Source: Methanobacteriota archaeon
GTDB taxonomy: Archaea > Methanobacteriota > Methanobacteria > Methanobacteriales > Methanobacteriaceae
Assembly: GCA_023409695.1 (NCBI GenBank)
Contig: JAEYQZ010000273.1
Coordinates: forward strand, 1-6,793
Reading direction: 5' to 3'
DNA: 6,793 bases
In this document: positions 1 to 6,431 of the stretch, piece by piece
Position numbering within the stretch: the stretch's first letter is position 1
How the letters are laid out: every line of letters starts with the position of its first letter
Notes under the pieces: model-generated
Databases searched by the model: none
What the model saw: only the letters and a program-made list of their open reading frames with translations
What the model was told of the DNA's origin: nothing
Translations under genes and position numbers: made by a program

Positions 1-652
1 CCCTTTCTTCCAGGATATCAACAAGTTGTTGAGCGTTGTATGGTGGGAAAACAATTTCTCGATCACGTAAACTGCTTTTTACCCTTGGCTTTATGAATTT
101 TTTAAAATCAACGTAGTTGCTTATAGACGCGATTGCAACGTTTTCAGTCCTTGTAAGTGTATAAAGAAGACCATCACCATCATTTTTGAGTAATATATCG
201 ATTTCATCAAGAAGAATAATTAAAATGAGGTCTTTTCCAAAAACATTCTTTTTAAAAAGGTTTCTGAAAGATTGTATCACTTCAGCCTTTGTCCAGCCCC
301 TGTAAGGAACATTCTGACCCATTTGCTGACATAGGTGAGCTATAACCTGATATTCAGTCGTGTAATCAGTACATCTCACATATTCTACCCTTACATTAAG
401 ATTTTTGTCTTTTGCCATCTGTAATAATTGTTTTTTTGTAAATTTAACTACTGCTGTCTTTCCAGTACCTGTCTTACCGTAAATAGTTATATCTGGTGGA
501 GTAACGCTGTTTAAAGCTTCAATCCAATATTTAGCAACAGATCGGATCTGTTCTTCACGGTGAGGTAACTTATCAGGTAAAAATCTATGATCCAAAAATT
601 TTTTGCACTTAAAAACAGTGTTTTTTTCACCGAGTTCTTCAAAGATGTTCAT
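1..652 (-). CDS. cdc6: Orc1/Cdc6 replication initiator, N-terminal part (cut by left edge)
   Basis: Archaeal initiator of the Orc1/Cdc6 AAA+ family, which binds origin recognition boxes and helps load the MCM helicase. I translated 217 residues from the ATG at 652-650; the frame stays open to the window edge, so the 3' end is missing. Visible elements: N-terminal segment ending in PHREEQIR (residues 30-37), Walker A GKTGTGKT (59-66), Walker B LIIL-LDEID (D149, E150, D152), a sensor-1-like ASISN (Asn179), and the conserved box PRVKSSL followed by REIVFPPYNAQQL (about 189-210). Family members are about 370-400 residues, so the rest of the lid and the C-terminal winged helix, a main DNA-contacting part, lie outside the window. 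The start agrees with the usual short N-terminus of methanogen homologues; upstream there is only a weak GTGGT ribosome-site candidate. It points away from the box field, as expected for an initiator next to its own origin. Family identity is very secure; the paralogue number (Cdc6-1 versus Cdc6-2) is inferred only from the adjacent boxes. Confidence 0.96.
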   Translation of the reverse strand, partial: MNIFEELGEKNTVFKCKKFLDHRFLPDKLPHREEQIRSVAKYWIEALNSVTPPDITIYGKTGTGKTAVVKFTKKQLLQMAKDKNLNVRVEYVRCTDYTTEYQVIAHLCQQMGQNVPYRGWTKAEVIQSFRNLFKKNVFGKDLILIILLDEIDILLKNDGDGLLYTLTRTENVAIASISNYVDFKKFIKPRVKSSLRDREIVFPPYNAQQLVDILEER

Positions 653-775
653 ACTGACCACTTATTTATCGTTAAAAGAAGCCTTTAATTAATAATACTT
701 CAAGCTTCAAAAGAATGATCGAAAAATATCAATACACTTGAAATCTTTCTCTAATAAATTAGATTGTCACTCAAC

Positions 776-784
776 TCATATAAA
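776..784 (-). promoter_or_regulatory. Candidate TATA box of cdc6
   Basis: On the minus strand this reads TTTATATG, close to the archaeal TATA consensus TTTATATA. Transcription would begin near 750-755 and give a leader of about 100 nt before the ATG at 652. The element lies between the oppositely oriented mini-ORBs at 732-743 and 805-816, so initiator bound there could compete with or influence transcription factors. Other AT-rich sites closer to the gene (for example TTATTAATTA at about 685-695) could serve instead, so this is a candidate only. Confidence 0.35.
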
Positions 785-935
785 TGTTCAAACAGAGAGG
801 TACATTTCAAGTGTAAAATAATAAATTTAGCTTTATTTGTATTACAATTTCCAATAAAAGGACATGCATTTCAAGTGTAAACAAACCATCAAGCATAATT
901 TTCATTTGGACAACGGACATGCATTTCAAGTGTAA

Positions 936-1155
936 AAAATATTTTGAAGCAGTAAAATGCCATAAAAATTAATAACTTAAAAAATAAAAGTATTAATAAA
1001 TTATAAAATCAGTGTGTTATAACTTTAAAATAAAATTTTAACCTTTTAAAAGCATATTTTTTATTATAAAGCATTTTTAATTGATATTTATTGGATTTAA
1101 TTGATTTAGATAGACTTTTTGGATCAAATTTAATCTGCAGATAATGGGACATGTA
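936..1155. other. AT-rich gap inside the cdc6-proximal box cluster
   Basis: About 220 bp between the perfect boxes at 924-935 and 1156-1167 hold no recognisable box and no gene, and consist almost wholly of A and T. Flanked by strong same-orientation boxes, this is a reasonable candidate duplex-unwinding element, but no specific motif proves it. Confidence 0.35.
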
Positions 1156-1475
1156 TTTCAAGTGTAAACAAATAATTCTAAAACAATATTTTGAAATTTT
1201 AATTTTGTAAGAGACATCCATTTCAAGTGTAACATTTGATTCATAAATTAATGAATGATTTCATGCAGAGGGTCATTTCAACTGTATTAAATGTACAGAG
1301 ATCATAAACAAATTTGCATTATTGTAAACATCCCACAATTGAAACGTATTAACATTTAAATGGAAGGTAAATAGGACCATATTAAAATACAGCTGAAAAA
1401 ATGCCTCAAATTTACTATAAATAAAAATATTTCAATTATATTTTATATTTAATATAGAATTGAGTAATAGTACTG

Positions 1476-1487
1476 TTTCAAGTGTAA
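1476..1487 (-). repeat. Perfect mini-ORB leading into the tandem array
   Basis: TTTCAAGTGTAA on the plus strand, preceded by AGTACTG and followed by TTCAAG. This flank resembles units of the downstream tandem array rather than the GACATG-type boxes near cdc6, so it is probably the outermost preserved member of that array. Confidence 0.75.
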
Positions 1488-1571
1488 TTCAAGAACAACC
1501 GGGAATCTACAATCAAGTAGTTAACAAGAATATTTTTCAAAATAGACTGTAAAAAACATTATTTTAAGCAG

Positions 1572-2538
1572 TTTAAATTGTAAAAACAGTTAAATGAATG
1601 TTAACATTATTTAAGACTAAAAATAATTAAGATAGAATGTATCAACTGTAATTCTATTATAACTCAATTAAGGTAAATATCAACACTATTTCAACTATAA
1701 TTAAGATTATGAATTAATTAAATTAAACATCAGCATCATTTCAAGTTTAATTTAAGATTATAAATTGATCGCGAAAGAATACAATATTTAAATTGTAATT
1801 AAAGAATTATAGGTCAATTAAAATAAACTTATCATGGTTATCTCAAGTGTGATTTAATATTATAAGCTTATTAAGAGGAATATACAATATATAGGCCCCA
1901 TAAATAAATTTAATGAGAATATAACATTTATAACATAATTTAAAGTCATAAATCAAATAAAATAGATACTAGTACTAGTTCAAGTGTAATTTAAATTACA
2001 TAAGGAATTAAGATACAATTTATCATAGCTATTTTAGTTGTAATTCAAGATTACGAATCAATTAAAGTATATCAGTACTATTAAGCATGATTTAAGATTA
2101 TAAACTAATTTAAGGTAAATAGTATGTTATTTTAACCATAATTAAGATTATGAACAATCAAAGTAAAGATAAGTACTATTTCAAGTGTAATTTAAGATTA
2201 TAAGTCAATCATGGAGAATAGAATATTTAAACTATAATTCAAAAATTATGGACTAAATAAGATAATATCATCAATAGTTCAACTATAATCAGATTATGAA
2301 TCTATTAAAGTAAATACCAATGTTGTTTCAAATGTAATCAGAATTATAAGTAAATAAAATGAATATAATAGTTTAAGTTAATTTAAGGCTTTGGAAGTAA
2401 ATTTAAGAAAGAATACACTATTTTAAGTATAATTCAAAATTATAAATCAATTAAAGTATACATCAGTACTATTTCAAGTGTAACCTTAAATTATAAACAA
2501 ATTAGAGATATATTTTATCAGTACTATTTCAACTGTAA
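1572..2538 (-). repeat. Degenerate tandem array of about 20 ORB-containing units, period near 50 bp
   Basis: Core positions that I aligned by eye start at 1572, 1640, 1689, 1739, 1787, 1841, about 1889, 1927, 1978, 2032, 2079, 2130, 2179, 2226, 2277, 2326, about 2371, 2421, 2472 and 2527. Steps are mostly 47-55 bp. Cores at 2179 and 2472 are perfect; 1739, 1978, 2326 and 2527 have one mismatch; others have two or more. The sequence between cores is also conserved: after the core comes roughly TTTAAGATTATAA, then TCAATTAAAGTAAATA, then CAGTACTA before the next core. The units are therefore true repeats of about 50 bp and not merely regularly placed binding sites. No coding frame runs through the array. 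Box identity is clear for the best copies; whether the decayed ones still bind the initiator is unknown. Confidence 0.85.
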
Positions 2539-2545
2539 TTCTAAA

Positions 2546-3215
2546 AATAAACTTTAACTAGACTTAATTATTAAATCTTAGTATTGAAATTCAGATATCA
2601 AAAATACGAAATATACATAATTGCCAAATATAAATGATTTTAAGCTTTAATTAGACTAAATTAATTAAATTATTTGTAAATCTGTCATAAATGTAAAAAT
2701 AAATATTATATAGCTTATTATTATATTTTTATATTAAATAAAGCTTTATATTAAAAAATAAAAGCAGATATAGTCATTATTTAAAAATAAGGATATTTAG
2801 AATATATTATATCTTTTTTGCCAAAGTCTATTGAAAGGACATCTTCTTGATTGAAAGCCATAAACACACCATAACTTTTTAAAACTATTATTATGATCTA
2901 ATCTATTGATTTTAAAGCTTAACTAACATAAAAAAATTAATTTAATTCATATATAGCTTTTATTCCAAAATTAAGTATAATTATGGGTATATTAAGCAGT
3001 TTACACAAAATACAGGATATATAGTTAAATCAAGAACTTAAAATTGATAGCAATTATATTCTTACTGTAATTAAAAAATAACTCTAAATTTTATTTTAAA
3101 TATTATACAATTATTTATATTCAGTTTAATTAAAAAAATGGAATTAACAATTTATATTAAATTTAATATCAATATTCATTTTATTTTTAGTTTTAACATA
3201 TTAATTAGATAATTT
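2546..3215. other. AT-rich stretch without genes or clear boxes
   Basis: About 670 bp immediately after the tandem array. I see no open frame of note, no structural RNA and no box with fewer than three mismatches. Runs such as TTTAATTAAAAAAATG (about 3124-3139) recur elsewhere in the non-coding DNA, for example near 3732-3745. This may be a decayed array or an easily melted segment. Confidence 0.5.
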
Positions 3216-3221
3216 TAGACA

Positions 3222-3407
3222 TTTTAAGTATAATTGAAAGTTAGAAATGAATAGTAATATCATAATTTCAAGTACAATTGTTAACCTGGAACAAATATGA
3301 TACAAATAAAATAATTATTCAATAAATACGACTTAGATGCCCATAATTTTTCCAGTGTAAATATAGATCTAGAAGAATGTAAGATACCATGAGTATTTCA
3401 ACTGTAA
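3222..3407 (-). repeat. Weak mini-ORB cluster
   Basis: Four imperfect cores in the same orientation as the main array: TTTTAAGTATAA (3222-3233), TTTCAAGTACAA (3266-3277), TTTCCAGTGTAA (3349-3360) and TTTCAACTGTAA (3396-3407). Steps within the pairs are 44 and 47 bp, close to the array period. None is perfect, so initiator binding is less certain than in the other clusters. Confidence 0.6.
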
Positions 3408-4102
3408 TTTTGAAATAGTAAATTAAAACTGTTTTTAATTTGATTTAAAATAATATATATCGAATATATGATTTGATTAAATTTTTATGTTTAAAAAACA
3501 TTTTTTATCATTTTTCTTATAATGCATCTATTTATTAGTTAATATGAAAATTAAAGTGGTATAGAATCATTATTTTCTTATTTAATAATTTATTATTAGA
3601 AATTAAAAGTTTTATTTGACAGGAATTAGTAAAATAAAATTTCAGGCTAATACCAACAACACTATTAGAATAAAGTCAAAATTTTGGACTTAAAATTGAA
3701 TTGTTTTTTAATTAGACTGTCTTATAATCTGTTTAATTAAAAAAACGAAAGTGTATTTATATTTATATCTATGATTATCAATTAAAAAAAATATTTTGTT
3801 CTTAATAACTATTTTAAAATGATATTTAAATGTTAAAGGGAATATAACATTATTAAAAGTAAAAAAGAGTTAAAAATGATTTTAAACAAGAAGAATGGAT
3901 GTAAAAATAGTCTAAATATAATATAAATTGAAATATGCCTGGAACTATTTTATTTAGTAAAAAAGTTAAGTCTGACTATTAATTATTTTACACTTGCAGT
4001 TCTTGTGAGAGGTTAAAATATTAAAATATAATCTAAAATAGCTAATATAATAATTAGTGATGATATATGATTACTATATTTTTTAAATTATTACAACATG
4101 TA
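3408..4102. other. AT-rich stretch, one weak reversed box
   Basis: No gene or RNA is visible in about 700 bp. The only box-like site is TTACACTTGCAG at 3988-3999, with two mismatches and in the opposite orientation to most boxes. A TTATAATCTGTTT element at 3722-3734 reappears twice at 4644-4705. Confidence 0.5.
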
Positions 4103-4213
4103 TTTCAAGTGTAAACTTATAATAGATTACCTAAAATTACTAAAGTTATATTTCAAGTGTAAATTTAGTAGTTATATTGTTTTCAGTAATCAATAGTTGA
4201 GTTTCAAGTGTAA
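4103..4213 (-). repeat. Trio of perfect mini-ORBs
   Basis: Three perfect TTTCAAGTGTAA cores at 4103-4114, 4151-4162 and 4202-4213, with start-to-start steps of 48 and 51 bp. The first carries the extension ACATGTA. The segments between them do not obviously share the array's spacer sequence, so the spacing is preserved although the spacers differ. A good candidate for a second strong initiator-binding platform about 3.4 kb from cdc6. Confidence 0.85.
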
Positions 4214-4588
4214 AACATGATAATTATAGACTATAAGTTTAAAATACAGAAATAAATTATTTATAGAATTTTATTAAAGTTTAATTTTTTGTATCGAATA
4301 ATCAACCTACAAAAACTTAGAATATATAGATTATGGAACTGTTTACAGGATCTACATAATTTTAACAACCGGATAAACTAGATAAAGACTAATATTTAAT
4401 CTGTTAAATTTAAAACATTTACATGTTTAATTAGATTTCATAAATATTTCAAATTTAGATATCATAACCTTATTTATGTGTTTTTATGCAGTTCAAGAAA
4501 TTATATACTCTTAATACTTATTTGGCAGGATATATAATAGGTTTAATTTTCCTGGACCTTAACTTAAAATTTAATGAAATATTATTTA

Positions 4589-4614
4589 CAGCTATTTATC
4601 CGGCTGAATAGCTG
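4589..4614. repeat. Short inverted repeat with GC-rich loop
   Basis: CAGCTATT (4589-4596) is perfectly complementary to AATAGCTG (4607-4614), with a 10-nt loop TATCCGGCTG containing the palindrome CCGG. In DNA this AT-rich, the composition of this element stands out. It could be a DNA hairpin, a protein site or a remnant; it is not followed by a T-run on the plus strand, so it is not a typical terminator. Confidence 0.5.
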
Positions 4615-4643
4615 ATTAATGAATTTTATATTGATACAACAAA

Positions 4644-4705
4644 TTATAATCTGTTTTTATATCTAGCTAAAATAAATGATTAAAAAATTTTATAATCTGT
4701 TTTTA
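4644..4705 (+). repeat. 16-bp direct repeat TTATAATCTGTTTTTA, two copies
   Basis: Identical copies at 4644-4659 and 4690-4705, 46 bp apart, with a shorter match (TTATAATCTGTTT) at 3722-3734. The spacing is near the box-unit period, which hints at a separate decayed repeat family, but in AT-rich DNA some similarity is expected by chance. Confidence 0.45.
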
Positions 4706-4968
4706 GATTGTAGTAAATTTAGAATTATAAATATAGCTTTAAAATACATTTAATTTATTTTTATATGAAATATATGCTCCAAATTACGTATATTTCGCCG
4801 TACCTGTTTTGATTTGCCATTAAAAGTTGTTTATAATTTTATTCATTTATATAACTTCTAAACCAATAACTCGTTGTAAATTAAACATATGAAATATTTA
4901 TTACAATTAAAAAATCAGTTAGAAATGACTTAAACTTGTATTATCATTTATATCCTAAACAACATACA

Positions 4969-4980
4969 TTTCAACTGTAA
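4969..4980 (-). repeat. Isolated mini-ORB variant
   Basis: TTTCAACTGTAA, one mismatch (G to C) from the consensus core, preceded by ACATACA, which resembles the long-box extension. The same one-base variant is found at 2527-2538 and 3396-3407. Confidence 0.6.
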
Positions 4981-5061
4981 AAAAGTGTTTTATAGATTAA
5001 AAAAGTAATAATTTAATGTTTTAATATGAAAAATATAATAATACATTGTAAATAAAGCCCA

Positions 5062-5150
5062 ATAAGAACAATAAGTTCTAATTTACTTATTATTACTTTT
5101 TATATATTTTAAATAGTTTTTATCTGTTTATTAAAGTTTATTGTTCTTAT
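5062..5150. repeat. 13-bp inverted repeat with 63-nt spacing
   Basis: ATAAGAACAATAA at 5062-5074 is perfectly complementary to TTATTGTTCTTAT at 5138-5150. A smaller hairpin, AGAAC/GTTCT (5065-5069 with 5075-5079), overlaps the left arm and would compete with the long pairing. No gene is adjacent on either strand, so it is probably not a classical attenuator. Possible origin structure or remnant of an element. Confidence 0.5.
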
Positions 5151-5228
5151 ATTGTGTTGTAGCTAAATTATTTATATTAAAACAGATGTAAAAGATATTT
5201 TCATTGTTTAAATTATTAATTAAGCATG

Positions 5229-5519
5229 TTACACTGGAAACTCTATTTTTTATAAAGCTGTTTTATGAAGAGAAGATATTAAATCAATAAAAAAATTTTA
5301 TTTTACAGAGCTTATTTTATAATACACTTGAAATGCATGTCTTACTTACTAAAAATTAATTTTTGAGAAATTATTTACACTTGAAATGCATGTCTTGCTT
5401 TGTAATATATGATCTGAAAAATAATTGTCAATTTTTTGTACAATCTCCATGACATGAGTAAAGTTGTTTTATTATTTTTATGCTAGTAAATAATTTCATG
5501 ACATCTATTTCAAGTGTAA
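5229..5519. repeat. Mini-ORB cluster with inverted arrangement
   Basis: Plus-oriented boxes: TTACACTGGAAA (5229-5240, one mismatch), ATACACTTGAAA (5322-5333, one mismatch) and the only perfect plus-oriented box TTACACTTGAAA (5375-5386). The last two are followed by TGCATGTC, the mirror of the GACATGCA extension near cdc6. A perfect minus-oriented box lies at 5508-5519 with extension GACATCTA. The 5387-5507 segment is therefore bracketed by inverted long boxes, an arrangement known from archaeal origins where boxes of opposite polarity flank the melted region. Confidence 0.8.
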
Positions 5520-5572
5520 ATATCTTCTTTACATGTTGTTATATCGTTTTTGTTGATTGTAAATCTATATGA

Positions 5573-5590
5573 TAAAAAAAACCAAAAAAA
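5573..5590 (-). terminator. Candidate poly-T terminator of the DUF2299-like gene
   Basis: On the minus strand the sequence is T7-GG-T8, starting about 140 bp after the stop codon of the gene at 5733-6221. Archaeal RNA polymerase commonly stops at T-runs without a hairpin. Other, shorter T-rich stretches lie nearer the stop, so the site is plausible but not certain. Confidence 0.4.
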
Positions 5591-5732
5591 GATTCTAATT
5601 AAATAGTTATAATTTTTATAGTTCTATTTTAAGTTATAAAGACACATAAAAGCTAATAATTAAATTATATTTATATTTCACATTTAAAATTAAAATAAGA
5701 TATTTATATTTCTAAAATATTAAATTTAAGAG

Positions 5733-6221
5733 TTATACATACATATTATCTTGTTGAATACTTCCTTGACTCTCTTCACCAAGTCCAAATTCTCTCTGTA
5801 TTTTCCAAATTCCCTGTAACTTTGCCCTGAAGATCTTTTTTACAGTTGAAATTAACCTGTCCTTGTTCAATCCATCTTCAAAAATTTCTTCTGTAATTAC
5901 AAAATTCTGTAGAATATTATCTGGGTGCTGCAGCTGGAAATCAACGAACTGGTTATTTAAGAGGAATCGTATGTCCCAAATAAAATCTTCTTTCTTTTTA
6001 CCTGATAATTTTCTAATCTCAGTTTGATGTTCTGGGCTTACATTAGTTGCACATGCAATTAAAACCATATCATCTTTCCCTTTTGGCTGAATAACATCCA
6101 ATACATGGTCTTCAGGATAATTTATTATGAAATGAAAATTTGTATTATCATCAGGAACTTTTTGTCTGAAGAGACCTTCATCCGAGAGCCATTTTTGGAC
6201 TTTATTTTCAATTTTTGACAT
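5733..6221 (-). CDS. Small conserved protein, DUF2299-like
   Basis: A complete 162-residue frame from ATG (6221-6219) to TAA (5735-5733), with an AGGTG ribosome-binding site at 6229-6233, 7 nt before the start. It is far less AT-rich than the surrounding DNA and has ordinary amino-acid composition, so it is a real gene. The protein is charged and without signal peptide or membrane segment, so probably cytosolic. Visible parts: an N-terminal helix (VQKWLSDEGLF, 8-18), an alternating strand region with FHFIINYP (29-36), DVIQPKGKDDMVLIACA (42-58), a helical part around SPEHQTEIRKLSGKKKEDFIWDI (62-84), a segment FVITEEIFEDGLNKD (107-121) and a C-terminal helix running to about 146. The pattern and length recall the uncharacterised archaeal DUF2299 family, but I place it there from memory of its appearance only. 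No catalytic motif is evident. Its promoter/leader contains a mini-ORB, and mini-ORBs lie on both sides, so it sits within the origin field. A replication role would be speculation. Confidence 0.93.
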   Translation of the reverse strand: MSKIENKVQKWLSDEGLFRQKVPDDNTNFHFIINYPEDHVLDVIQPKGKDDMVLIACATNVSPEHQTEIRKLSGKKKEDFIWDIRFLLNNQFVDFQLQHPDNILQNFVITEEIFEDGLNKDRLISTVKKIFRAKLQGIWKIQREFGLGEESQGSIQQDNMYV

Positions 6222-6228
6222 TTTTTAA

Positions 6229-6282
6229 CACCTACTTGCGTTTCAAGTGTAACTTGTACTTTAATAGTATACCCATATTTAA
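6229..6282 (-). promoter_or_regulatory. Promoter/leader of the DUF2299-like gene with embedded mini-ORB
   Basis: Reading on the minus strand: a TATA-like TTAAATATG at 6274-6282, a perfect mini-ORB TTACACTTGAAA at 6241-6252, then the AGGTG ribosome site at 6229-6233. A start of transcription about 25 bp past the TATA element would fall on or beside the box, so bound initiator could block transcription. The box and ribosome site are clear; the TATA assignment and regulatory effect are inferred. Confidence 0.5.
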
Positions 6283-6431
6283 TCCATGCTTAAAAAATCT
6301 ATTTATTATATTAAAATTTGTCTAGTGAAATGCTTAAAAAATAATTTAAAGTTTATCTACTGTTATAAAATGTTTAGAAAAACAATTAATTTAAATTTAA
6401 TTTTATCACTCTCTTTTTGCTATAACATGTA

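Larger units (their letters stand above)
732..1287. repeat. Mini-ORB cluster next to cdc6
   Basis: Perfect minus-oriented copies (TTTCAAGTGTAA on the plus strand) lie at 805-816, 869-880, 924-935, 1156-1167 and 1221-1232. An oppositely oriented copy with one mismatch (ATACACTTGAAA) lies at 732-743, and a weaker copy (TTTCAACTGTAT) at 1276-1287. Four of the perfect copies carry a further conserved extension: GACATGCA at 869 and 924, GACATGTA at 1156 and GACATCCA at 1221, directly before the core. These longer boxes are the best-preserved ones in the window, and they sit where the origin of related methanogens lies. Most likely the primary initiator-binding sites. Confidence 0.85.
4214..4968. 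other. AT-rich stretch with a hairpin and short direct repeats
   Basis: About 750 bp with no gene, no tRNA-like structure and no clear box. It contains an 8-bp inverted repeat at 4589-4614 and a 16-bp direct repeat at 4644-4659 and 4690-4705. The patches around 4360-4375 and 4796-4820 are less AT-rich than the surroundings but encode nothing recognisable. Confidence 0.5.
653..5732. other. Putative replication origin region (oriC), about 5 kb, non-coding
   Basis: A very AT-rich stretch without a credible gene lies between the initiator gene and the small DUF2299-like gene. It contains 12 perfect copies of TTTCAAGTGTAA or its complement and many imperfect ones. In Methanothermobacter, Cdc6 binds a mini-ORB of this sequence at the origin beside its gene, and the same arrangement is seen here. 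The box field also extends beyond the small gene to the right window edge. Origin function is inferred from motif plus neighbour gene; the large size is what is unusual. The active unwinding site cannot be told from sequence alone; candidates are the region just upstream of cdc6 and the AT-rich islands between box clusters. Confidence 0.85.

Noticed and set aside
1009..1221. A 70-codon minus-strand open frame in the non-coding region
   Set aside because: Its first codons overlap the box at 1221-1232, it is rich in Lys, Ile, Phe and Tyr as expected from translating AT-rich DNA, it runs through the box at 1156, and no ribosome-binding site precedes it.
1968..1979. Palindrome ACTAGTACTAGT beside the box at 1978
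   Set aside because: It is explained as a local doubling of the AGTACT-type flank of the array units and does not recur elsewhere in the window.
1572..2538. A CRISPR array, suggested by the regular spacing
   Set aside because: The conserved core is only 12 bp and degenerate, the sequences between cores are related to one another and not unique, and no cas gene is present.
1495..4372. Shared AACAACCGG at about 1495 and 4364
   Set aside because: Nine matching bases without further flanking similarity are too few to support a repeat family.
653..5732. Transposon or insertion sequence to explain the large gap
   Set aside because: I see no transposase frame or fragment, no terminal inverted repeats around the region and no target duplication.
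653..5732. tRNA, rRNA or other structured RNA gene
   Set aside because: In AT-rich archaeal genomes such genes stand out as GC-rich patches; none long enough is present, and no tRNA-like arms or T-loop sequence were found.
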